Assembly: GCF_963855985.1 (NCBI RefSeq)
Contig: NC_087111.1
Location: forward strand, 5,647,001 to 5,711,000
Source: Ostrinia nubilalis
Lineage: Eukaryota; Arthropoda; Insecta; Lepidoptera; Crambidae
Length of the DNA stretch: 64,000 nucleotides
Direction of reading: 5' to 3'
The position numbers and the translations under genes were made by a program. Every line of letters begins with the position of its first letter. Within the stretch, counting starts at the first letter, position 1. Positions 39,601-51,600 of this stretch are shown piece by piece. The notes under the pieces were generated by a model. The model was not told where the DNA came from. It saw only the letters and a list, made by a program, of their open reading frames with translations, and searched no databases.

Positions 39601-42600
39601 ATTTGTTCATTATCATCATCATCATTTCAGCCATAAGACGTCCACTGCTGAACATAGGCCTCCCTCAAAGACTTCCATGTTGATCGATTCGTAGCGGCCT
39701 GCGTCCAGCGCCTTCCTACTACCTTTATAATGTCGTCGGTCCACCTTGTGTACCGTAAAACGCAGCGTGGGACGTCCACGCGGCCTCCACTACAGAACCT
39801 TGCTGCCGATGGGCCATCAGTTCTGCGTACTATGTGCCTTCCTATTGCCACTTCAGCTTGCTAATCCGTCGGGCTATGTCACCGACTTTAGTTCGTTTAC
39901 GGATCTCCTCATTTCTGATTCGATCTCGTAAAGAAACACAAATTATTTGTTATGTCTTCATGACTTTCTTTTTTGCACGAAACTTAGCACAGTGCTCCCT
40001 CCAAACCTTTTTTACAGCCTTATGCTCACGACAACTCATATCTTTAACTGATTTTATTTAAAGTTTTTCTTTTTTCTTCTTTTTTTCAATTTTTCTTTTA
40101 GGGTAATGTTTCAAGTCGATGATATCATAATTGCACAGCTATACGTTTTTGTTCTAGAAATTCTTCTCATGTTTCGCGTAGCTTCTTTTTCGGTGAAATT
40201 TTGAGATAATACCTACTAAAAAGACGTTATTTTAGTGGTCAAAACCTAGGAAAACAGTAGTATGAACAGTCCCCTGTGGTATGAACAGTACCCTGTGCTA
40301 TGAAATGACAGGGGAATGTTCGCCAGGGGAATGTTATTTTTACGTGAATACTTCATAAAACAATATCATTTAAAAACATTAAAATAAACGCAACTTATGT
40401 GGCTACATACTAGAAGATTAATTAATTTAAACAAATTGTCGTTATTAAAACTCTTAAAATAGTAAAAAAAAGGCTCACCAGGGGAATGTTTTCACTGACG
40501 GCCGAGACGCGTGGTTCACCAGATGACGCAGTAGTAGCATTAAACAAAATAGCGGCTGCCCACTAGCTACACAACTGAACAACCTTAACACCTATTGCGT
40601 TCCGTTTTGCGATCTAAGTGCTTTGCGCCAAAACTAAATATGACTTTAAACCGGTTTTAAAATTTTAACAGGGGAATGTTTTAATAATTTGAGGACAGCA
40701 TTCTCAGAAGGATATTTTGATTAAAATTATATTGTAAACATTGTTTGTGATGTATTAAGATGCTAACTGTTATTGTTAATGTATTTGGATATTTTTTATT
40801 CAAATATCAACAGCAATATAATAAACATTTGTAACAATATGTGTAATTCTGGAAAAGGGACGTACCAGGGGACTGTGATTTGAGACGTTTGAGGTTATTT
40901 ATTCGAATATTCCATGATTAAATTACTAAATATGCTATGTCATGCTAAGAATACCTAATTCTATGTCGGTATTGATACAAAAACCTGAGAAATTTTAAGG
41001 TTTACTACATAAATTTAGCTTGGGACAGCGATTTTCCATTTAGTGGAGAAATGCCCATATAGACAAAAATAACAGAATAACGAACGATTTGACGTTCCAT
41101 TAAGGTTTGTTGATAGGAGCGAATCAGAGCGGGGCGTCATTACCTAGTCGTCACAATTAAATAACCCACTGACCCATTTCGCGGGTGATTCAATGTTTTT
41201 CAAGTGTTTAGTTTTTTCTTACATCACATCATTTACATCGCGGAATGAGTAACATTTGTTGTTTGGATTAGTACTGGTTTTCCTTGTATCATCGTCATTA
41301 TTTCAACTTATGGTAATCCACAGCTGAACGTGAGATTCCTCAAAGTAACACAATATAGCACGATCTCCAGCCTTTCATCCAGCCGTTGCCCTAGGTTCAC
41401 TACCATAGCAGTCCGAACAGGTGGACCATACTATCGGAGAACCAAAAAAAAGTTTGGAGTAAGCGAGTTCTCGAATGTTGACTACATCTACTAGGCAAAC
41501 GTAGCGTAGATTTTTCGTAGTTCCTCAAAAGTATCAAGTTTCATTTTAACCCCTCTATTTAGGGATATTTAACCATTCACAGTAAGTGCTGCCTTACTGA
41601 CTGACATTAATGACATCGTTTATTTGGAACGTGTCTGGACTGCCCATTAGGGAAAAGTGATTTAAATTATCATTCTTGACATCAGTATCACTTTCGATTT
41701 AGCTTTATATTTTCTCAAGAATGTTATTTCAGGCGGTGACCTTTACTTGAGAGACTAGTCGAATGGACATGTGAGTTTATAAGGTTACCTGCACTTATAC
41801 ACACCGTCAATAGCTCTGTACGTGATTATTTTACGAGGAATAAAGTTGACAACATTGAAATGTGTACAGTTTTATGGAATTTAACTTTGTTTTAGATTGA
41901 CAGTGTTGTTGACCTATTCAATTTTTAACTTTAACCCTGGGTTGCACCATCTTACATTAACTTAAGAAAGTCTAAAATGTTGACTTCTAAATTCTGTCAA
42001 TCTCCATACAAATAGTGTTTTGTATGGATATTGACAGAATTTACTTTGTTAATATTATAGTTATAGTTACGATGAAAGTTAAGGAGTTGCAACCTAGCCT
42101 TAATACCGCAATTTTAACTCAAAATCTATATTGACGAAACATATGCCAAAGCGGTATGTTGATGCGCTGACATCCCTACCATAATAGTCCTTTAATAGGC
42201 TTATTAATTCAATTAAAGTTAGATTATTTCAAATCCATGTTAGAAATCTTTCAGACAATACCGTGTGCAATTACTGAACGGTAAAATGTACCGTAGCAAA
42301 ATTTTCCTCATTTTCGAATAGTAACAATAGGCGTGATGTCATCGAGCTGAACGAAGACCTAAATAACATAAACCTGACGACCTTTTAAGTCTTTTTATAA
42401 GTACAGTACTTATTTAGGCTGATCACAGTGATCAATCATGGTGACCACAGGCTAGCAAGCCATAATTCTATAAAATCAAACTTGAAGTGACTATAAAATA
42501 ACTTTTGAAAGAAATGTAGTCCTCTATAAATTGATATAGACTTTAGCGTGCGTCACCACATCATTTCTACAAACTGGGCTTGACCTTCGCTTCGGTCATA

Positions 42601-45600
42601 CATTTCAGTTAAATGACGTCCACTGCTGGACAAAAGTCTCTCCCAAGGATTTCCACAAACTTAAAGGTTCTGGCAGATATCTCTATCTGGATCCGGAGAG
42701 CACGGGACTATTCCCACCTCTCATTCCCACCGCTGCAACTCCTGTGTAGACAGGATCTACAGCTTGACCGCCAATAAAAACCCAACCAGTGAAGGTTAAG
42801 TCTGTCCCGAAGAGCAATCATTCGTTTATTTGACAGATAAGTTCCTAATAGTCTAATAGAGACTTTGTGAGCAGGTGCTTATAAGCAGGCTGTGATAGGA
42901 TTAGCAAGCTGAAGTGGCAATGGGCAGTGCACATAGTACGCAGAACTGACGCCCGATGGGACAGCAAGGTTCTGGAGTGGAAGCCACATACCGGAAAGCG
43001 AGGCGTAGGATGTCTACACACGAGGTGAACTGACGACCTTTAAAAGGAAGACGCTGGACGCAGTTCGCTGCCAACCGGTCATTGTGGAAGTCGTTGGGGG
43101 AGGCCTGTGTTCAGCAGTGGACGTCCTACGGCTGAAATGATGCTGATGATTATGTGAAATAGGCCCTCAGGCTTTTTCTAAACCTACGCTCAAAACCCCA
43201 TTAATCTCAATTCAAATTATGTATCTAGAGCAAACACCGGCTCTTGAATGTAAGTACACGTACTTGAGTTTAGTTTTATAATACGGGCTTTAATCCGTTT
43301 TCACTTACAACAAATATTTAGGGTATAGTCGTAATATTTTCGTCGCTGTTTATTTTATTATTAGCATACCCATAATTGTAAATCCTGTTAGTATACCGAG
43401 ACAGGGAGTGGTGAACACGCAAAACCTATTTGGGTAGGCCAGACACCTAGACATTTGCGTTTTGTCTAGCTTGAAATATAGCTATGATATGGTCATATTA
43501 TGCGTGAACACGGCTGGCACGTGCAGACACGAAACCACATCATGTGGCTTGTAGGTGTTTGCAAATATGGTAATAAATCGTAATTTAGGCAACAGAAAAG
43601 GTAAACGTCTGGCGTGTCTAAGTATACTAATATTATAAAGCTGAAGAGTTTGTTTGTTTGTTAGAACGCGAATTGAAATATTATTTGTGTTGAATAGCAC
43701 ATTTATTGAGGAAGGTTTTAAGCTACTATACAGGGTGTCCCAAAAACAATGGATAACCCTGTAACCATCGATAGGCCTCGCCATGATCTCCCTAACGTCC
43801 AATTTTGACCCCCGTAAAAATATCACCGTTTTCAAGATTTTTAAGTTTTTGTGCATTTTTAGAAAATTGCCACCTGCGATTACTTTTTCTCATGCCATTT
43901 CTACAAATGAGGATACTTTTCAATCTAGTTTTTTTCCTTATCACAAGGGATAGTTGGGCTATCAAAAGAAAAGATCAAAGTTCAACAAACTAGTTTGAAA
44001 GTATGAAAATTTTAAGAAATTGCAGAAGAGAAGGAAAAATTAATTCATTGTCTTGCACTTTTGATCAGCCATCGTGTAAAAAAATGTAGGAAGACCATCG
44101 TGCCCATTACCTTAAAAACTTCCTTGATTAATTGAGATTCTGAAAAGGTATCACAAGCTTATGTATTCTGTATTATTTTTATCTTATGGCTACTTGAATA
44201 GCAACTAGTATGAAAACTGCAAAAATGAGTTTTTCTCGTAATAGTTAAACTAGGACTGCATAGTGGCATTAAATACAAATGGATAACTTTTAGCGTAGGA
44301 ATTTTAATAAAGCAACATTTTATCATCATCATCATCATCATTTCAGCCATAGGACGTCCACTGCTGAACATAGACCTGTAACCCTATTGATTTTCATAAT
44401 GACCGCTTGGTAGCGGCCTGCATCCAGCACCTTCCTGCTTACCTTTATGAGGTCGTCGGTCCACTTTGTAGGTGGACGTCCTACGATGCGCTTTCCGGTA
44501 CGTAGCCTCCACTTGAACCCTGTTGCCCCATTAGCCGTCCGTTCTGCGTTTTGTGATTACTTTTTACACCTTATAAATGTGCCTATAGACAGATGCCCCT
44601 GATGATACACGGCTCGGAAACGTGGATTTTTTGCACAGCGTGCTATGGAAGGGGCTATGCTCGGGTTTCTTTACGAAACCGTATCAGAAATTAGGAGACC
44701 TGTAAACGAACTAAAGTCGCTGACATAGCCCGATGGATCAGCAAGCTGAAGTGGCAAAGGGCAAGGCACAGTAGTTCGCAGAACTGAGGCAGCAGGGTTC
44801 AAGTGGAGGCTACGTACCGGAGAGCGCATCGTAGGACGTCCACCTACAAAGTGGACCGACGACCTCATAAAGATAAGCAGGAAGGTGCTGTATGCAGGCC
44901 GCTACCAAGCGGTCATTATGAAAATCATTAGGGTACAAGCCTATGTTCAACAGTGGACGTCCTACGGCTGAAATGATGATGATGATGATGATAAAATGTT
45001 GCTTTATTTAAATTCCTACGCTAAAAATTATCCATTTGTATTTAATGCGACTACGCAGTCCTAGTTTAACTATTACGAGAAAAACTCATTTTTGCAGTTT
45101 TCATACTAGTTGCTATTCAAGTAGCCATAAGAGAAAAATAATACAGAATACATAGGCTTGTGATACCTTTTTAGAATCTCAATTAATCAAGGAAGTTTTT
45201 AAGGTAATGGGCACGATGGTCTTCCTACATTTTTTTTACACGATGGCTGATCAAAAGTGCAAGACAATGAATTAATTTTTCCTTCTCTTCTGCAATTTCT
45301 TAAAATTTTCATACTTTCAAACTAGTTTGTTGAACTTTGATCTTTTCTTTTGATAGCCCAACTATCCCTTGTGATAAGGAAAAAAACTAGATTGAAAAGT
45401 ATCCTCATTTGTAGAAATGGCATGAGAAAAAGTAATCGCAGGTGGCAATTTTCTAAAAATGCACAAAAACTTAAAAATCTTGAAAACGGTGATATTTTTA
45501 CTGGGGTCAAAATTGGACGTTAGGGAGATCATGGCGAGGCCTATCGATGGTTACAGGGTTATCCATTGTTTTTGGGACACCCTGTATATTACCACACAGC

Positions 45601-48600
45601 TATTAAGGGCGGAGCAGTAAAGAAAAATGTTACAAAAGCGGGAATTATAAAACTATTTTCACGGGTGCGAAGAAGATAATAATAATGTTTGTCAAAAGAA
45701 TTTGATATCTGTGGTTATATTAAAGCCTCAGCTTTAGAATCCATCAACGAAGAGCCCTCGTAATCAAGCTTTGAGGTGACGTCACAGAGCCTACAAGGAA
45801 AATAATAAGACGCTGAGGTGTCCGATAAAAACCCGTCACAACCGAAATGAGGAAAACACGGGATCATTAGAATAATTGCAAAATTGTAATAATAAATTTA
45901 ATGCATAATAATAATAGTATGGCTCGCAAAAATAAATGAAAAATCCTTTGATATCCATCCATCATTGGGTGCCGTGTCTGCGACAAAAACATTTTTATCG
46001 CAGAATGTCTGCCACATGTTACGACGACTAGTCACACCAACATTTAACGGCTCGAAGGCCTTAACTCGCAGGATTTAACTGACGTGTCTATAACGAAGGT
46101 AGGCTTGAATTTAGCCCAAAGGACAAGTGAGCTGATGTAACGATGATGATTAAGTTAAAATGGGTAACCATTAGTGACAGATGTGACAGTGCAGAACTGC
46201 AGACAACATGTTAAATGTTAACCGTGGCATTCAGATGTAGTCAATGGGCATCACTATTATTTGTGTCCCTACACTTCCAGTGAGATTTGGTGATACCAGA
46301 TGAAAGGGATTCATATGAATTCCTCCTGCTGACAAGACAAGGATCAAGATACCTCATCTGAATGGCTTATAGTGTTGACACAGATTGCTATGTTGCAGAA
46401 CTCATTAAAAAAACTATAATTTCGAGGAAGGAAATAGGTGGATAATTACAAGTTTCAAATCACTGACTTTCATCCATCAGATAAGAAGACAGACAATGTT
46501 TGCCCACCACAACTATTAATTAAATACAATCATATTATCGATAATGCCACTATTGACCAATGTTTACGATACCACGTAGGTACGAGTGGTTGATTTATTT
46601 CTCATCGTGCACACTGCAATTATCTCAAGTGCTACAATAGTAACAATTTATAAAACAACAAACCCACTAACCTTATTGTAGAGGAAATAGAGTTCAATTT
46701 CAAAACAAAAATGAGTAATAAAAACTCGACTCGCTCATTTAGTATTCATGACGTAACGCAATATGAACGCAAAACTTTATCTCTATGGATTTTCTCAATT
46801 ATAGAGCATTGCATTGCAGGTTAAGACAATGTATTGTAACATTTGTTTATTAATATTCGTGGGAAGTTTGCGTGCTATGTACTAATTAATTATGAGAACC
46901 GAGACAAAGAAATGTGCTAGATACTAATTAAGAAAATATTTACAAATATCTTTGCTTTGGTGTACAAAATAGAGTTGGTTCTTAACCACAGAATGGGGGT
47001 AATTTATGCAATTAACCTTAAGATTAATTTATGTAAAAGAGCTATGTCAAATATAAGTTTAATTATTTCTAATGTTAATATGTAGTAATTTAAAAATATG
47101 TAATTCCATGTTAGTAAAGTAAATTCCTAGGAGGCCTTTGTCCATCAGCAATGGGCGTCATTTGGCTGAAACGAAAGAACGGTAAAACTTCCATCCAGTC
47201 CAGATACTTTTAAGAGTTTGAGGTGTCCTTAATTTAGATGACATTACTTTCCTTCTAAATCTAACTTTAGCTAGTTACTACTGCAGCTAGGCTTTATGCC
47301 ATAAACCAAGTTACAGAAAGAAGCATAAACGAGGAAAACACTGGCAATTGCAATAAACAAAACATTACGCAAGACCAGTGCTGACTGCTGAGACACACCA
47401 GTAAGTCTAGACAAGTGGCACTTTTTGATCGAATCGAAAATCGAATCCGTTGTTATGCAAGGCCTTTCGAAGTTTTGACTATCTTTCGACATTAAAACTG
47501 TCACATTTTGCCACTTGTGTAGGGGGCTGAAATGTTTTATTAATTCTTCAGTCCCCTACGGTGTTTATAAGGTCTACCTACAAGATACTTACGTGAGTCT
47601 GATTGGGGAGTTCATGTAGATTGTAAATGACATTAATTTCCTAGAAACTAAACTTGAGCTAGTTATCCCTACTACAGCTAGGCATTGAAATAAAACCTAC
47701 AGAACGTAGTACTTGCAATAAAATGCAATAAACAAAACAAACAACAAGAACACTGCTGAGACACACCAGGAAATGTTTTATTAATTCTCCAGCCCCCTAA
47801 GGTGTTTATGAGCCGGTCAATAATTGACGCAATTGCGGAGATCCGTCAGATATGAGAGTTAATACTTGCATGGTAGATGTATGGATGGATACATACAGTA
47901 GGTACATCTATAGAGCACATCAAGCGTGACAGGTTGGCCTTGAATCCGCCCGTATGCCATGCGAAATAAGAGCGTGTTTTGCATTGCAATTGTTACACAT
48001 GACTTGCCATGCTAAGTTAGTACGTATATTATGGCGTCAAGGGTAACAAACAATGGCCTTATCAAATAAAAAATCGATCAATTTGAAGTTACTCAAATGC
48101 TAACACTTTTGCCAAACACCCATAAACATAAAACCCTTCAAATATACCGTCGCCAGGCTTAATATTAAAACAAATCAATCAATCAAATCTTTGTTTGTGT
48201 GACTTACAAAACTTATTATTTGTTTCGTTTACAATGAACTAGCTAGTCTTTAAAAAACAAGGGCCCCTATGTTACACTTCAGTTTTTAGAAATTACGAAT
48301 GAACTCGTACACAAATACCGGACATTGCTAACAGCTTTAGCTGCAGTTAGTCAAAACAGTGGCAAAGCTATGTAAAATTACTAAGAAATCTTATCGTAGG
48401 TTAAAATTGAACTGCGTTCATAGACCATTAACCCAGTTGTTACGGATATCCCTTTTTTCTTACGATTCCTGTGATTTCGCATATATCGGCTATTTAATGC
48501 ATCAAGGCAACAGGAAAAATAAAATAAAAAATATTGGTCTTACGGAAACGCTGGAAAATGGTGTTTGATATACGGAACGCTAGTAATATGTACGGCCACT

Positions 48601-51600
48601 TGTATGAACTTAAAGATGAACTTAAAGATAATACCTACTCTTTGCGACTTGGGTAAGTTATTAAAGTATTTGCATAAAATATGGAATATTCATTAATAAA
48701 ATAATATTCAGAGTTAAATTGATTATTTTTCAAATTTAATTCCAGGAATGTGAACTGTATAATTATGTCCAAAACATTTTCTGGGATAAAGGGGAATATT
48801 ATATTTCTTGCAAAAAACATTGCATTTGTATCAAAGCGTGAGTTTCATAATAACTGTGTGTTGTGACTGAATTTGAGATGTGAAAATAATCACTTCTCCT
48901 CTGTTTTTGTGGCGGAGAAAATCTCTTGGTTATGACAGTTGGCGCAATTTTCAATGCATTTGAAGCAATTGTAACCACACTAAATCATCTCATTTACAAA
49001 CAATAATTTCTTCATATCTTCAAACATGACTGACCCTGTCTAGGGCATAATTGGCAATCTCAGCTAACGGGATGCAGTCTTCTTCATCATCACTGGATGA
49101 AGAATTCTCTAGTGATTTCTATGTGGGCATTTTCTATTTGTAATCCAGGCAAATTGGCACTTTATTTTCATCACCAGAGTTCTCTTTGGTTAAGTCACCA
49201 TTACAATTTTCCGGATTTTCCGGCGGGAAAATTGTCATTGAGTTAGGGATACACTCATCTTCATTTTTCTTCAATTCTTCAATGATTTCATTTAAAGGAA
49301 AGGGCTTCGAAGGCAGGCGCTAAAACCACAAAATACCGCAGTTCATATTACTAGCGTTCTTTATACGGATCACTAAGTTTAACGTTGAATTAGTAACAGT
49401 TACTATAAAAATGTTTATAATTATGTTATCGATTTACAAAAAGTGGGCTACAAACTTTCATATTTCGGCAAGAAATACTTTAGAATAAATACTTATCATG
49501 TTTGTATTCACCTTGAAAAAGTCATCATAAATTTTACGAAAACAACAAAACGCTTACGATTGAAATGTGACACCCAATGGAGAACAGAACACTTCTGATG
49601 GACAAAGGGACCCCACAGGAATCGTTTAACATAAACAATGTTATCAGAAACCACCCTCATTGTTTATAATAATTTAATTTTTATGTTGATCCGTATATCA
49701 AACGCTAGTAACAAGTGGGTTAAGAACCGCCATACGATAATGCATGAGTCATGTAAATAGTAGTAACAAGACAAGGCACAATAAATCTCACCCATTTATG
49801 GTGTTTCTAGTATAATAGACTTTAGATAAAGAGTAGAACATTTATTGAACTTTAATAAGTCTTCTTTTAGCCATTCATGCATTGTATTACTTAAATTGAC
49901 ATAATTATGGACAAAAATTATATGGCCAATAACAAAAAAGTTTGGATTCCGAAAAAAACCTGAAAATTTTTCTTTATCTTGTAGAATGAGTTGGCTGCTC
50001 TCTACATACTGTGCTTCTACAAGCCTTCCTCTATTAGTAATTTACTAATTAGAAGACACTTTTCACTGTTACTCATTAGTAGTAATCACGCTACTCTGTG
50101 TTTGTAAGCTCATACAAAAGTATTAATGTTAAAATGTTATGTTAAGAATGCGAGTAACTGAACTATAATAATAGTGACTGGCTGGCGTAGTTTGGTTATT
50201 AGTTCAATTATTTTAAGAAAAAAAAAACATTATGACGTTTTCTGTATTTCATAAAGTTTTGTATCTAATTTTAAGATGAATGAAGGAATGGCATATTCAA
50301 TCACTTATCTTAAAAAGTTCTCGTACCCAAGTATAGTAAAAAGAAACGTGATCAATCATTCAAAGAAAAATTTTGGTCAGGAAGTAAGCAAATCAAGTAA
50401 CTAACTCATTGACACAGATTTAAATTTGGGCACCCGCTTGCTTTCGATGTTACGTATCGATGAAAGAAAACGTAATTACTTTTTGTTTACAAGTGTTAAA
50501 CCCTCATTAGTCAGCGTGACTCATTAGGTGTGCCATTACTACAACTCACACACAAGTTTAGTAAGTATTGGCAGAGAATAAATACTACTACGCAGTATTG
50601 ACTTGGTCAGGCATTTTAATTTGTAAAAATTTGTATTAAAACAGATCGGAAGCACGATGCGTGCAGCGCAGGACCGGTCGTTGTCGAAAACCTTGAGGTA
50701 GGCCTTTGTCCAGCAGTAGACGTTTTTTGGTTGAAACTATCATAAATATTTATTTATTCCAACGCAGTTGTCATACAGTTTACCGTGTGCAGTCCTGTAA
50801 ACGGAAGACTATGTTCAAGTCTGCCCAAAACGTCATTAGATAAAGATTTTTTTTTGGACTGACTGCACATAGCTTTGAGCGGGTTCCTCAGCTTCACCGG
50901 GCAATTGGTGAGCGAAGATGGCTCTCAATTTTTAAGCATCGAGCCTAAGGGCGCCCTCTAGTAGGGCTCGGACCTCGGCCTAGGGCGTTGCTAACCTAAC
51001 ATAGGTACTTACTTAAGTATTTGAAAGAGCCCTAATGATCTGAGTTTAAAAAAAAATCAATGAAATTCTTTTGGTTTCTTTAATTTATTCTCAATGGACC
51101 TTGTTATTTTTCTGTATTTTATTTCACAATGATGCGACACGGCGCACGAGGTCGCCAGGCAGACAACAGTAGTCGTTATTCTTCCTTTATCCGTAAATAG
51201 CGATGCAATGTGCACAAAGATGCACCTGCTTCGCAAAACGAATATTCTTGAAATGTCTTTTGTCTAGAACTAGAATACAGTTACCTATTGGGTTAGCTGC
51301 TAACCGTTAGCATAAGGCAAATACTCTTTAAGAATTCGTGGATTTGCCAAAAGACTTGCAAGGTCAACTTTGTATGACTGTTTTGCTGCCACTGCCCACT
51401 ACATGGGAAGTGTAAGCCCAATCCTCCATTTGTCAGGTAAATATTATGATGTGCCGTGGTGCTGCAAGGGTCACTAAATGACCTGAAGATGATAATGAAA
51501 GACTAATGTTGTTATCTGTTTACATAAGGTCAATCATTACTCCCAAATATTTCTTTAGAGTATTGAGTGATGATCCATTAAGGCTGGGTTGCACCATCTT

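Larger units (their letters stand above)
39113..40877 (+). repeat. Region with seven CAGGGGAATGTT-type motifs
   Basis: Exact or near copies lie at 39113, 39134, 40309, 40324, 40489, 40669 and 40866 (the last is CAGGGGACTGTG). Two inverted relatives (AACAGTCCCCTG, AACAGTACCCTG) lie at 40265-40296. Such repeated 12-mers surround a broken ORF, as subterminal transposase sites would. Confidence 0.6.

Noticed and set aside
43805..45510. Identical 62-codon frames on opposite strands
   Set aside because: They are symmetry artefacts of the palindrome.
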